Notes under the pieces: generated by a model
Seen by the model: only the letters and a program-made list of their open reading frames with translations
What the model was told of the DNA's origin: nothing
Databases searched by the model: none
Shown: positions 25,972-33,887 of the stretch, in pieces
Position numbering within the stretch: the first letter of the stretch is position 1
Layout: every line of letters starts with the position of its first letter
Program-made: the position numbers and the translations under genes
Virus record (IMG/VR): IMGVR_UViG_3300021962_000044
Span: 47,076-111,075 of that record
Length of the DNA: 64,000 nt
Direction: 5' to 3' (one strand)
DNA from: a virus

Positions 25972-26771
25972 GAGCAACAGAATTTATTTTAAATGAGGTC
26001 GGGGACAATCCTTATACGTTTGAGCCATATCAACCACCCAATCAGCAACATATTAAAGTTCGTGCCCGTAATGCAATAGATAAAATACCTCCTAATAAAA
26101 ATACAATTACAACTAATGTATCTAATCCAAATATAAAAAATTATTCCTTCGTTACTAAAAACGGACTTAGATATGTTGTAATATTAAAACCTTCTACTCC
26201 AAAAGCTAACGGAGAGATTAACACAGTAGAACTAGCATTTTATGCTATTGATAAAAGAGGTAGACCAAATTTTGACCTCACTGGTACAGGTGATGCGGCA
26301 AATGTTTTTGCTACAGTAAAAAATGTATTAGCAAAATATATTGAAGAATATAATCCAAAACTTATTGGTTTTTCAAGTGAGAAAAAAATAGATACTACCC
26401 CAAACAACGATAGTAGATTTAAACTATATTCATTATTTGCTAAACAGTTTAGTAAATGGTTTCCTGCTTATGCAAAATCATACACACGTGATGAAGCAGA
26501 CAGAACTGTGTTTATGTTTAAGCGTAATGCTGATGAACAAGTTACTGAACAAACAAACCCTAAAATAGATTTGACACCAAACTATCCTAACTATAAAGTA
26601 TTAGTGGGAGAGTTTATTGGCATTAGAAAAAACAGAGCAAGATTTTTAATTGTAGCATCTGAACTTAAACCAGGCGTACGTGAGACTGATAATATATTTA
26701 GAGCAAAAACAACTAATACACCAATCAGTATTGAAATTAGTAAAGTAAAGAATCGAACAGTAGTAGGATAA
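25968..26771 (+). CDS. Predicted capsid-internal protein, paralogue B
   Basis: 267 residues from ATG 25968, chosen because ATGA overlaps the upstream stop and gives the targeting-like N-terminus MRATEFILNE|VGDNPYTF. The extension from 25950 would bury this peptide. It contains AFYAIDKRGRPNFDLTGTGD AANVFATV, parallel to paralogue A. The C-terminal PNYPNYKVLVGEFIGIRKNR part is extra. Function unknown. Followed after 2 bp by the secreted nuclease. Confidence 0.55.
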   Translation: MRATEFILNEVGDNPYTFEPYQPPNQQHIKVRARNAIDKIPPNKNTITTNVSNPNIKNYSFVTKNGLRYVVILKPSTPKANGEINTVELAFYAIDKRGRPNFDLTGTGDAANVFATVKNVLAKYIEEYNPKLIGFSSEKKIDTTPNNDSRFKLYSLFAKQFSKWFPAYAKSYTRDEADRTVFMFKRNADEQVTEQTNPKIDLTPNYPNYKVLVGEFIGIRKNRARFLIVASELKPGVRETDNIFRAKTTNTPISIEISKVKNRTVVG

Positions 26772-26773
26772 AA

Positions 26774-27211
26774 ATGAAAAAAATATTAATATTAATAATG
26801 CTAACATTAACAACTATAGCATTTGCACAAAAACAAAAGCCAATGAATATATATGAATTTCCAATCACTAGAGTTATTGATGGAGATACTGTAGCATTTC
26901 AAGCACCGTTCTTACCCCCACCATTAAAACAAGAGTTAAGTATTCGTGTATTTGGTGTTGATACACCTGAAAAAGGTCATAGAGCAATGTGTCCAAGTGA
27001 AGACCAACGTGGTCAAGCCGCTACTGCATTTACAAAAAATGCTATCAGTAAAGCACAGAAACGTCAAGTAGCTATTGCTGATTGGGATAAGTATGGTGGA
27101 CGTGTATTGGGTGATATAATACTTGATGGACAAAGTTTAAGAATGATGTTAATACAGAATGGATTTGCAAGAGAATACTACGGAGAAGCTAAAACTTCTT
27201 GGTGCAACTAA
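26774..27211 (+). CDS. Secreted thermonuclease (SNase-like)
   Basis: 145 residues. N-terminal Sec signal MKKILILIMLTLTTIAFAQ with A-F-A|Q exit. The SNase fold motifs follow: ITRVIDGDTVAF with the Ca-binding Asp, RVFGVDTPEKGH with the catalytic Arg and Glu/Asp region, YGGRVLGDIIL with the second Arg, and LIQNGFAREYYG. SNases cut DNA and RNA with Ca2+. A signal peptide in a phage copy suggests periplasmic action, for example on DNA of superinfecting phages or host debris. That role is inferred. Confidence 0.85.
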   Translation: MKKILILIMLTLTTIAFAQKQKPMNIYEFPITRVIDGDTVAFQAPFLPPPLKQELSIRVFGVDTPEKGHRAMCPSEDQRGQAATAFTKNAISKAQKRQVAIADWDKYGGRVLGDIILDGQSLRMMLIQNGFAREYYGEAKTSWCN

Positions 27212-27298
27212 CACACCTTAGGACCGGTACTTGTTACCGTGGTGTAGGCGGCTTCTGCCTTAAGCAATCCAATTCGCTACTGGACCTTATAAGTGAGC
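27212..27298 (+). other. Non-coding, possibly structured segment
   Basis: Eighty-seven bases with higher GC than the surroundings. It contains short complementary pairs (for example CACC/GGTG flanking the first 35 bases and GGC-GGCTTCT-GCC). It does not fold as a tRNA cloverleaf in either strand by eye and lacks a T-tract for a terminator. Possible RNA element or recombination remnant. Confidence 0.3.
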
Positions 27299-27306
27299 AT
27301 AAATAC
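27299..27306 (+). promoter_or_regulatory. Late-type promoter box ATAAATAC, predicted leaderless
   Basis: ATAAATAC ends four bases before ATG 27311. The T4 late start lies six bases after the last A of ATAAATA, which is exactly the A of the start codon. Confidence 0.55.
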
Positions 27307-27310
27307 TAAT

Positions 27311-28450
27311 ATGAGAGCAATAGAACTATACGAATCAGCCGCAAGTGAACTAGCTAAGAAACTTCCTAGCTTAGAGAAGCACGACTATAATACCATTGAT
27401 AAACTAATGAGAAATATAGCAAAGAAACATCGTATAACCGGTGATGCATTGCATGATTTATTTGTTAGAAAATATCACAAAACTCCAGACAGTTGGATTA
27501 AAGATAAACTAGATGAGGTTGGAGGACGACATTACAACCCGGATGGTTCAACATATCGCGGATCCAATAATAAAATGCCGACATTAAATGATCCGGAAGA
27601 TATTTATAACAGGGCAGAACGAGTACCATATCAAGATCCAGCCGGTGAGGATCCTGAAATAGATGATAGTGTTAAACAAATTATTAAAAATGGATTAGAC
27701 AGGTTAAGTGATGATGAACGAAAAGTATTAATTTTAAGATTTTGGCATGATTTGACATTACGACAAATTGCTGATAAGTTTGGACTATCTGAACCTAGAA
27801 TAAGACAAATTGAAGCTAAGGGTTTAAGAAGATTACAAGTTTCTGCTAAACATAAAGGATATGATCCAGAAGCATTAAAACTGTATGTAAAACAAAACGA
27901 AAATCCACCAAAACTAATGGCTCAAGATAAAACCAAAGCACAAGCGTTAAAAGTAGCAAATGCGTATAAGACAGCGTTCCCAAAGAAGCCTTACTACCCG
28001 CCTAAAGCAAAGAAAGATATAGATACGGGTGAAGTATGGGTTTACTACCCGCCTAAAGCAAAGAAAGATGTCATTAAAGAATCTGAACAAGAAGATTTAA
28101 ATAATAATCCTATTGTACAGAAGTTTCTTGCTTGGACAAGTAAGAAGTTAAACTTAGAAACTACACCAAAGATAGAGTTTAGTTATGATAGTGATGAAGC
28201 ACAAGAAGGTCATCATACTGGAAGACATAATCCAGATACGGGTGAAGTATGGGTTTATTGTGCCAATAGAAATTTAGTAGATATATTACGTACTGTGTTC
28301 CATGAATTAACTCATGTACGTCAGGGTGAATTAAATATGATTAAGCCGGGTGATAGTTATCCAGGTAGTCCAATAGAAGCAGAAGCGGATGTAATGGCTG
28401 GCAAGTATATTAAGATATTTGGCAAAATGCATCCAGAAATATTTCAATAA
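27311..28450 (+). CDS. Sigma-70 region 4 domain fused to a zinc metalloprotease, predicted packaged
   Basis: 379 residues from ATG 27311; the ATG at 27293 precedes the promoter box. N-terminus MRAIELYE|SAASEL is a targeting-like peptide. Residues about 30-65 (RNIAKKHRITGDALHDLFVR) form a small helical module ending at another site, KLDE|VGG. Residues about 130-180 are sigma region 4: LSDDERKVLILRFWHDLTLR, then QIADKFGLSEPRIRQIEAKG, a clear helix-turn-helix for -35 recognition. The C-terminus has the metalloprotease motif VFHELTHVRQGE with downstream SPIEAEADVMAG supplying the third ligand. Between them lies a recent internal duplication (YYPPKAKKD twice). Injection and action on host transcription are inferred. 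Confidence 0.75.
   Translation: MRAIELYESAASELAKKLPSLEKHDYNTIDKLMRNIAKKHRITGDALHDLFVRKYHKTPDSWIKDKLDEVGGRHYNPDGSTYRGSNNKMPTLNDPEDIYNRAERVPYQDPAGEDPEIDDSVKQIIKNGLDRLSDDERKVLILRFWHDLTLRQIADKFGLSEPRIRQIEAKGLRRLQVSAKHKGYDPEALKLYVKQNENPPKLMAQDKTKAQALKVANAYKTAFPKKPYYPPKAKKDIDTGEVWVYYPPKAKKDVIKESEQEDLNNNPIVQKFLAWTSKKLNLETTPKIEFSYDSDEAQEGHHTGRHNPDTGEVWVYCANRNLVDILRTVFHELTHVRQGELNMIKPGDSYPGSPIEAEADVMAGKYIKIFGKMHPEIFQ
27991..28257 (+). repeat. Internal direct repeats from a template-switch-like duplication
   Basis: A 28-bp unit at 27991-28018 recurs perfectly at 28042-28069 (period 51 bp, 17 codons). A 24-bp unit at 28021-28044 recurs at 28234-28257. The insert between the first pair is thus made of a copy of downstream protease-domain sequence plus a tandem copy. 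Frame is preserved. Confidence 0.85.
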
Positions 28451-28461
28451 AGGTTTTATAA

Positions 28462-29397
28462 ATGTCAATAACAATAACAGGTGGAATAACAATATCCGGC
28501 GGAGGATGGACTCTAGAGGCACCCCCGGCTGGTAATAAGGCTATATTTGGATACGGAGCTGCTGTAGACAATGTCTACGTCAACGTGACCAATCTAGTGT
28601 CAAATACAGGTGTAGTTGCTACTGATACTGCTGGTGTAGGTACTGCTAGAAGTGGTCTTGCAGCCGCCGGCTATGGCGGTGATAAAGCTATATTTGGATA
28701 CGGAGCAACATCAGTTTTTGCTGATAGTAGTGTGTCAATGACAAACAAAGTATCAAATACAGGTGTGGTTGCGAGTGATACCACAGGTGTTGGTACTATT
28801 AGGAGATATCTTGCAGCCGCAGGTTATGGTGGTGATAAGGCTATATTTGGATATGGATATAATGGATCAACTAATGTATCAATAACCAACCTAGTATCAA
28901 ATACTGGTGTAGTTGCTACTGATACTGCAGGTGTTGGTACTGCTAGGTCTAATTTAGCAGCCGCAGGATATGGTAGTGATAAAGCTATATTTGGATATGG
29001 AAGTGGTCCAGTTTCAATAACCAACCTAGTATCAAATACTGGTGTAGTTGCTAATGATACTACAGGTGTCGGTACTGCTAGAACTCAACTTGCAGCCGCA
29101 GGATATGGCGGTGATAAAGCTATATTTGGATATGGATCCGCTAGTGGTTATGTATCAATAACCAATCTAGTATCAAACACTGGTGTAGTTGGTAATGATG
29201 TTACAGGCGTCGGTACTGCTAGAGGATCACCTGCAGCCGCAACATATGGTACTGATAAAGCTATATTTGGATATGGTTACACCAGTGTCACATGGACCGC
29301 AATAACCAACCTAGTATCAAACACAGGTGTAGTTGCTAGTGATACTGCTGGTGTTGGTACTGCTAGATATGGATTGGCAGCCGCAGCCTACGGTTAA
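28462..29397 (+). CDS. Six-repeat structural protein, possible beta-propeller
   Basis: 311 residues. After a short N-terminus the whole protein is six repeats of 45-51 residues with core KAIFGYG, variable 5-12 residues, then TNLVSNTGVVA, D-T-x-G-V-G-T-A-R and LAAAGYGGD. The repeats are near identical in the core and variable just after KAIFGYG. Repeat number and length suit a six-bladed propeller, with the variable loops on one face. A role in receptor binding or virion surface decoration is inferred. The next gene has its own promoter. Confidence 0.7.
   Translation: MSITITGGITISGGGWTLEAPPAGNKAIFGYGAAVDNVYVNVTNLVSNTGVVATDTAGVGTARSGLAAAGYGGDKAIFGYGATSVFADSSVSMTNKVSNTGVVASDTTGVGTIRRYLAAAGYGGDKAIFGYGYNGSTNVSITNLVSNTGVVATDTAGVGTARSNLAAAGYGSDKAIFGYGSGPVSITNLVSNTGVVANDTTGVGTARTQLAAAGYGGDKAIFGYGSASGYVSITNLVSNTGVVGNDVTGVGTARGSPAAATYGTDKAIFGYGYTSVTWTAITNLVSNTGVVASDTAGVGTARYGLAAAAYG
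28540..29397 (+). repeat. Tandem coding repeats, six units
   Basis: GCTATATTTGGATA recurs at 28540, 28687, 28840, 28984, 29119 and 29260. Spacings are 147, 153, 144, 135 and 141 bp, all multiples of three, with length changes confined to the variable loop. Confidence 0.9.
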
Positions 29398-29417
29398 ACA
29401 ACAATTTACCATAATCA

Positions 29418-29446
29418 TTGCTAATCAAATCATTCTATGTTATAAT
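29418..29446 (+). promoter_or_regulatory. Sigma70-like promoter, predicted leaderless
   Basis: TTGCTA at 29418-29423, a 17-bp spacer and TATAAT at 29441-29446. The ATG at 29453 follows after six bases (AGCTAA). Confidence 0.65.
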
Positions 29447-29452
29447 AGCTAA

Positions 29453-30079
29453 ATGATTAAGTTAACAGTACCATTACCCAAAAGTATCACAATCGCATTC
29501 AGTGGCGGTGTTGACTCTTGCGCTATCGTTGACTTTCTAAGTCGTAAACATAATGTCTCTTGCGCTTACTTTCATCACGGTACTACACATGGTAATAAAT
29601 CACTAGAGTTTGTATCTAACTTCTGCGAAAATAGAAATATACCATTATATCTAGGTGTGCTAAATCGTGATAAACCTAAATCAATGAGTCAAGAAGAATT
29701 CTGGAGAGAAGAACGATATCAATATTTCGCTACTCTCGGTCCAGTTATTACTGCTCATCACTTGGATGACTGCGTAGAAACATATATCTGGTCAAGTCTT
29801 CATGGTACACCCAAAGTCATTCCATTAACAAGAGACAATGTATTAAGACCATTTCTAACTACAAGAAAAGAAGATTTCATATATTGGTGCGAAAGTCATA
29901 ACATTGAATGGTGTGAGGATAACTCTAATAAAAATAACAAATATATCCGCAATTACATTCGCAATGAACTAATGCCACACGCATTACGAGTTAACCCAGG
30001 TTTACATACTTTGGTCAAAAAGATCGTAGAAGGTAAAAAAATACTTGACTTCTCTACACAACTCAAGTATACTAACTAA
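29453..30079 (+). CDS. tilS: TilS-like tRNA(Ile)-lysidine synthetase core
   Basis: 208 residues. PP-loop motif AFSGGVDSCAIVDF at 16-29, then the TilS signatures AHHLDDCVETYIWS and WCEDNSNKNNKYIRNYIRNE. TilS converts C34 of tRNA-Ile(CAU) to lysidine using ATP, so that it reads AUA instead of AUG. Bacterial TilS has extra C-terminal domains (about 430 aa), while this protein is only the catalytic N-domain. The extreme AUA-rich codon use of the genome gives a rationale. A phage tRNA-Ile may exist outside the window. It differs from QueC in these signatures. Confidence 0.8.
   Translation: MIKLTVPLPKSITIAFSGGVDSCAIVDFLSRKHNVSCAYFHHGTTHGNKSLEFVSNFCENRNIPLYLGVLNRDKPKSMSQEEFWREERYQYFATLGPVITAHHLDDCVETYIWSSLHGTPKVIPLTRDNVLRPFLTTRKEDFIYWCESHNIEWCEDNSNKNNKYIRNYIRNELMPHALRVNPGLHTLVKKIVEGKKILDFSTQLKYTN
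30045..30073 (+). promoter_or_regulatory. Sigma70-like promoter
   Basis: TTGACT at 30045-30050, a 17-bp spacer and TATACT at 30068-30073, inside the end of tilS. It leaves a short leader with AAGGAGA before ATG 30097. Confidence 0.6.
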
Positions 30080-30096
30080 TTATTTAAGGAGAAACT

Positions 30097-30363
30097 ATGT
30101 CGGATTATAACAGAACGTTTAATGGTGAGGCAAAAATTAAGCTTACCCAAATCGTAAATGAAGGGATGCATGTACTACATGAAATTGATACATTGAATGG
30201 TGGATTAAATGACACTATTAAAGCGGTGGCTGATGAGCTGGAAATTAAAGCTAGTACATTAAAGAAAGCAATTAAAATTGCACACAAGGCATCATTAGGT
30301 CAGACTAACAAGGATCACGATGAACTCAATACAATCCTAGAAACTGTGGGAAAAACGCTTTGA
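30097..30363 (+). CDS. DsbA-like dsDNA-binding protein (tentative)
   Basis: 88 residues, helical. LNDTIKAVADELEIKASTLK and KAIKIAHKASLGQTNKDHDE follow the pattern of T4 DsbA, a small dsDNA-binding protein linked to late promoters (N-term helix, then I-K-D-I...A-K-D-E-L-G-V and a K-rich helix). Identity is low and the assignment rests on pattern and size. The polymerase TTG overlaps its stop, so the two are translationally coupled. Confidence 0.5.
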   Translation: MSDYNRTFNGEAKIKLTQIVNEGMHVLHEIDTLNGGLNDTIKAVADELEIKASTLKKAIKIAHKASLGQTNKDHDELNTILETVGKTL

Positions 30364-33077
30364 GTTATGTGGATGCTATTCATAGTAAAGACGAAGACCG
30401 TATCTATGTAGTAGAACGATCTCCTGAGGGTAAACGATTGTATAAAGAATACCCTACTAACTATGTATTGTATTATCCTGATAACAAAGGTAAACATCGT
30501 AGTATCTATGGTGATCCAGTCAGTCGTTTTAGCACACGCAAACGACAAGAGTTTGAAAAAGAAAGACGCATCCACTCAAATAAAAAACTATTTGAGAGTG
30601 ATGTGCCAGTAGTCTTCCGTTGTCTAAGTGAAAACTATCTTAAGGTTGATGCACCTAAACTTCATACTTGCTTCTTTGACATTGAGGTGGACTTTGATCC
30701 TGAAAAGGGTTTTAGTCCTACTAGTGATCCATTCAATCCTGTTACAGCTATCAGTTGTTACTTAGATTGGCTAGATCAATGCATTACATTAGTGATTGCT
30801 CCGAAACATATGAGCAGTGAAACAGCCCAAGAAATCACTAATGAGTTTGAAAACACAATGCTTTTCAAATCAGAGAAAGAAATGTTTGACGTTTTCTTTC
30901 AATTAATAGATGATGCCGATGTATTAACTGGGTGGAACTCAGAAGGCTATGATATACCCTATATGGTCAATCGTGTTACTAGAGTGATGAGTAAAGATGA
31001 CACACGCAAGTTTTGCTTGATGGGTCAATTACCTAAAGCTAGAGAATATGAACGATTCGGTAAGAGTGAAACAACTTATGACTTGGTAGGTCGTATTCAC
31101 TTAGACTATCTACAATTATACAAAAAGTATAACTATGAATCACGCCATAGTTATAAACTAGACAGTATCGGTGAGATGGAAGTAGGTGAAAACAAAACAC
31201 AATATGAAGGTACTCTTGACCAACTGTATAACAAAGACTTTAAGAAGTTTATTGAATACAACAGACAAGATACAATGTTGTTGGTGAAGATTCACAACAA
31301 ACTTAAGTTTTTAGAATTAGCTAATCAACTTGCACATGAGAACACAGTATTATTACCGACAGTAATGGGTTCTGTAGCAATGATTGAGATGGCAATTTTT
31401 AATGAAGCACATGAACGTGGCTTAGTAGTACCAGATAAAAAACGAAAGGTTGAAAATGAAGAAGATGTCCAGCAGGCAGCAGGTGCCTTTGTTGCTACGC
31501 CGAAAAGAGGCATGCATGAATATGTCGGAGCAGTTGACATTAACTCACTCTATCCCTCGGTTATTCGTGCCCTCAACATGGCAGGTGAAACCATCGTTGC
31601 TCAGGTCAGACAAACAATCACTGACCAATATATGCAAGACAAAGGCGTGCGATTAGCAAGTGAAAAGAAACGTCACAAAGAAGGTGATGACGCAGTTACA
31701 GGAAGTATTCTCTGGGAGAATCTGTTTGGTGCATTAGAGTATACTGCTATTATGAACCAAGAACGTGGTACAATTCTTACTATTGACTTTGAAGATGGTC
31801 GTAGTGTAGAAATGAGTGCGGCAGAAATCTGGAAGATGATATTTGATAGTCATAAGCCTTGGATGTTAAGTGCTAATGGCACAATCTTTACTTATGAAAA
31901 AGAAGGTGTTGTTCCCGGTCTACTTACACGCTGGTATACAGAACGTAAAGTTATTCAGAAACAAGCTAAAGAAGCATATGGTACTGATATGTATGATTAC
32001 TACGACAAACGACAACTTGTTCGTAAGATTTTACTTAACTCAGCATATGGTGCATTGTTAAATGAACATTGTCGTTTTTATGATAAACGTATAGGTCAAT
32101 CAGTAACACTATCTGGTCGACAAATTGTTAAGCATATGATGAGTACTATCAATGAAACAGTTGAAGGTATCTATTCGCATGAAGGTAATGCTATTGTGTA
32201 TGGTGATACTGACAGTTGTTATTTTACAGCTTATCCAACACTAAAGCCACAGATTGAATCTGGTGCATTAGAGTGGAATAAAGAAACCTGTATCGGTTTA
32301 TATGATGGTATTGCTGAACAAGCAAATGAAAGTTTCCCATCATTCATGGAACGTGCTTTTCATGCTCCAAGAAAGAACGGGGAGATTATCAAAGCTGGTC
32401 GTGAATTGATTGGTGATCGTAGTATCTTTATTACTAAAAAACGTTATGCTATCAATATTTTTGATAAAGAGGGCAAACGTAAAGATAAAGATGGAGTAGC
32501 AGGTGATATCAAGGCAATGGGTCTTGATTTAAAACGTGCAGACACACCTAAGTATGTACAAGAGTTTTTAATGAATGTACTACAAATGGTTTTACAACAA
32601 GGTAAAGGTCGTGATGATGTGATTGAAGCCGTAAAGGATTTCAAACGTATCTTAACTGCACAAGATAGTTGGACTAAAGGTTCACCTAAAGGCGTAAACA
32701 AACTTACGATGTATGGTGATTTAGAAGCAAAAAGTAGTACAGGTCGTGCTAATATGCCCGGTCACGTTAGAGCGGCATTGAACTACAATTATTTACGCAA
32801 AGTAAATGGAGACAACTATAGTCAAAAGATTATTGATGGTATGAAGGTTGTTGTATGTAAACTTAAAAGTAATCCATTAGGATTTACATCAATAGCTTAT
32901 CCTGTTGATGAATTAAGATTACCACAATGGTTTACTGAGTTACCATTTGATGATCAGGCTATGGAACAAACGTTAGTAGATGAGAAGATTGATAATTTAT
33001 TGGGTGTATTAGATTGGGATATTCGTAGCAATACAGATACTAACAGTACATTTGATGATTTATTCAGTTTCGGTTAA
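30360..33077 (+). CDS. 43: Family B DNA polymerase (T4 gp43-like)
   Basis: 905 residues from TTG overlapping the preceding stop (TTGA). Exonuclease: Exo I FFDIEVDF near 106, Exo II GWNSEGYDIPYMVNR near 198, Exo III YNRQDTMLL near 300. Polymerase: motif A VDINSLYPSVIRALN near 392, motif B VRKILLNSAYGALLNE near 555 and motif C YGDTDSC near 614. The C-terminus ends FDDLFSFG, like the clamp-binding tail of gp43-type enzymes. It replicates the phage genome with the clamp encoded next. All catalytic residues appear intact. Confidence 0.95.
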   Translation: MSYVDAIHSKDEDRIYVVERSPEGKRLYKEYPTNYVLYYPDNKGKHRSIYGDPVSRFSTRKRQEFEKERRIHSNKKLFESDVPVVFRCLSENYLKVDAPKLHTCFFDIEVDFDPEKGFSPTSDPFNPVTAISCYLDWLDQCITLVIAPKHMSSETAQEITNEFENTMLFKSEKEMFDVFFQLIDDADVLTGWNSEGYDIPYMVNRVTRVMSKDDTRKFCLMGQLPKAREYERFGKSETTYDLVGRIHLDYLQLYKKYNYESRHSYKLDSIGEMEVGENKTQYEGTLDQLYNKDFKKFIEYNRQDTMLLVKIHNKLKFLELANQLAHENTVLLPTVMGSVAMIEMAIFNEAHERGLVVPDKKRKVENEEDVQQAAGAFVATPKRGMHEYVGAVDINSLYPSVIRALNMAGETIVAQVRQTITDQYMQDKGVRLASEKKRHKEGDDAVTGSILWENLFGALEYTAIMNQERGTILTIDFEDGRSVEMSAAEIWKMIFDSHKPWMLSANGTIFTYEKEGVVPGLLTRWYTERKVIQKQAKEAYGTDMYDYYDKRQLVRKILLNSAYGALLNEHCRFYDKRIGQSVTLSGRQIVKHMMSTINETVEGIYSHEGNAIVYGDTDSCYFTAYPTLKPQIESGALEWNKETCIGLYDGIAEQANESFPSFMERAFHAPRKNGEIIKAGRELIGDRSIFITKKRYAINIFDKEGKRKDKDGVAGDIKAMGLDLKRADTPKYVQEFLMNVLQMVLQQGKGRDDVIEAVKDFKRILTAQDSWTKGSPKGVNKLTMYGDLEAKSSTGRANMPGHVRAALNYNYLRKVNGDNYSQKIIDGMKVVVCKLKSNPLGFTSIAYPVDELRLPQWFTELPFDDQAMEQTLVDEKIDNLLGVLDWDIRSNTDTNSTFDDLFSFG

Positions 33078-33084
33078 ATTGGTG

Positions 33085-33113
33085 TTGCTATTCGCAATAT
33101 ATTCCGTTATAAT
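33085..33113 (+). promoter_or_regulatory. Promoter for the sliding clamp
   Basis: TTGCTA at 33085-33090, a 17-bp spacer and TATAAT at 33108-33113. A 42-nt leader follows, with AAAGGAAAA before ATG 33156. Confidence 0.65.
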
Positions 33114-33155
33114 ACACATTATAACTACCTAAATAGTTTAAACAAAGGAAAAAAC

Positions 33156-33887
33156 ATGAAAGATAATTTACAAGATTTAATTCAATATACACATGGCTTA
33201 GGCTGTATTGATTTAATTAAAGTCAGTGGTACTGACACAGAGACGACACTAAATGCTATTGCAGAAGATAAAAGTGTAATTGTTAGTGGTGCATTTAAAA
33301 ATCCTAACGCAGAGTTTATTGGTACTTTTGGTATGCCTAACTTAGGCAAGCTAAAAACAATTTTAAGCTTTGAAGATTATGATGAACATGCTAAAATCAA
33401 TGTTGTTCGTGGAACACGTGATGACCCAAATGCTCCTGCTAATATTCACTTTGAAACAAAAGCAGGTGATTTCATTAACGATTATCGTTTAATGGGAAAA
33501 GCTATTGTTGAAGAAAAAGTCAAATCAGTTACATTTAAAGGTGCTACTTGGAATGTAGAATTTGAACCTTCTATTGCTGGCATTCAACGATTGAAACGTC
33601 AAGCAAGTGCTAATAGTGAAGAAAAGAACTTTACTACTAAAACAGAAAACGGTGACTTGAAGATTTTCTTTGGAGACCCGTCAACTCACAGTGGTAACTT
33701 TGTGTTTCAACCAGGTGTTACTGGTTCATTAGCTAAAGCATGGATGTGGCCTGTTAAAGAATTTCTAAGTATTATGGATCTTCCAGGTGACAAAACTGTT
33801 CGTATTTCTGATGCAGGAGCGGCAGAGGTTACAGTTGATAGTGGTCTTGCAACATATCGTTACTTACTCCCAGCACAAGCAAAATGA
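33156..33887 (+). CDS. 45: DNA polymerase sliding clamp (T4 gp45-like)
   Basis: 243 residues. Position right after polymerase, a size close to T4 gp45 (228 aa) and clamp-like segments support the call: AEFIGTFGMPNLGKLKTILS, FKGATWNVEFEPSIAGIQRL and the C-terminal TVDSGLATYRYLLPAQAK strand typical of PCNA folds. It confers processivity and in T4 also activates late transcription, which fits the late-type boxes in this genome. ATGA overlap with the following gene. Confidence 0.88.
   Translation: MKDNLQDLIQYTHGLGCIDLIKVSGTDTETTLNAIAEDKSVIVSGAFKNPNAEFIGTFGMPNLGKLKTILSFEDYDEHAKINVVRGTRDDPNAPANIHFETKAGDFINDYRLMGKAIVEEKVKSVTFKGATWNVEFEPSIAGIQRLKRQASANSEEKNFTTKTENGDLKIFFGDPSTHSGNFVFQPGVTGSLAKAWMWPVKEFLSIMDLPGDKTVRISDAGAAEVTVDSGLATYRYLLPAQAK

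Noticed and set aside
27212-27298. tRNA gene
   Set aside because: No cloverleaf with proper acceptor, anticodon and T-arm could be folded in either strand.
28540-29397. CRISPR-like or non-coding tandem repeat array
   Set aside because: All period lengths are multiples of three, the frame is open throughout, and conservation is at the protein level.
29453-30079. QueC call for the PP-loop ATPase (would complete the 7-deazaguanine pathway)
   Set aside because: The SGGVDS loop is followed by AHHLDD-ET and the D-N-S-N...R-N-x-x-R-N-E signature of TilS, and the zinc Cys cluster at the QueC C-terminus is absent.
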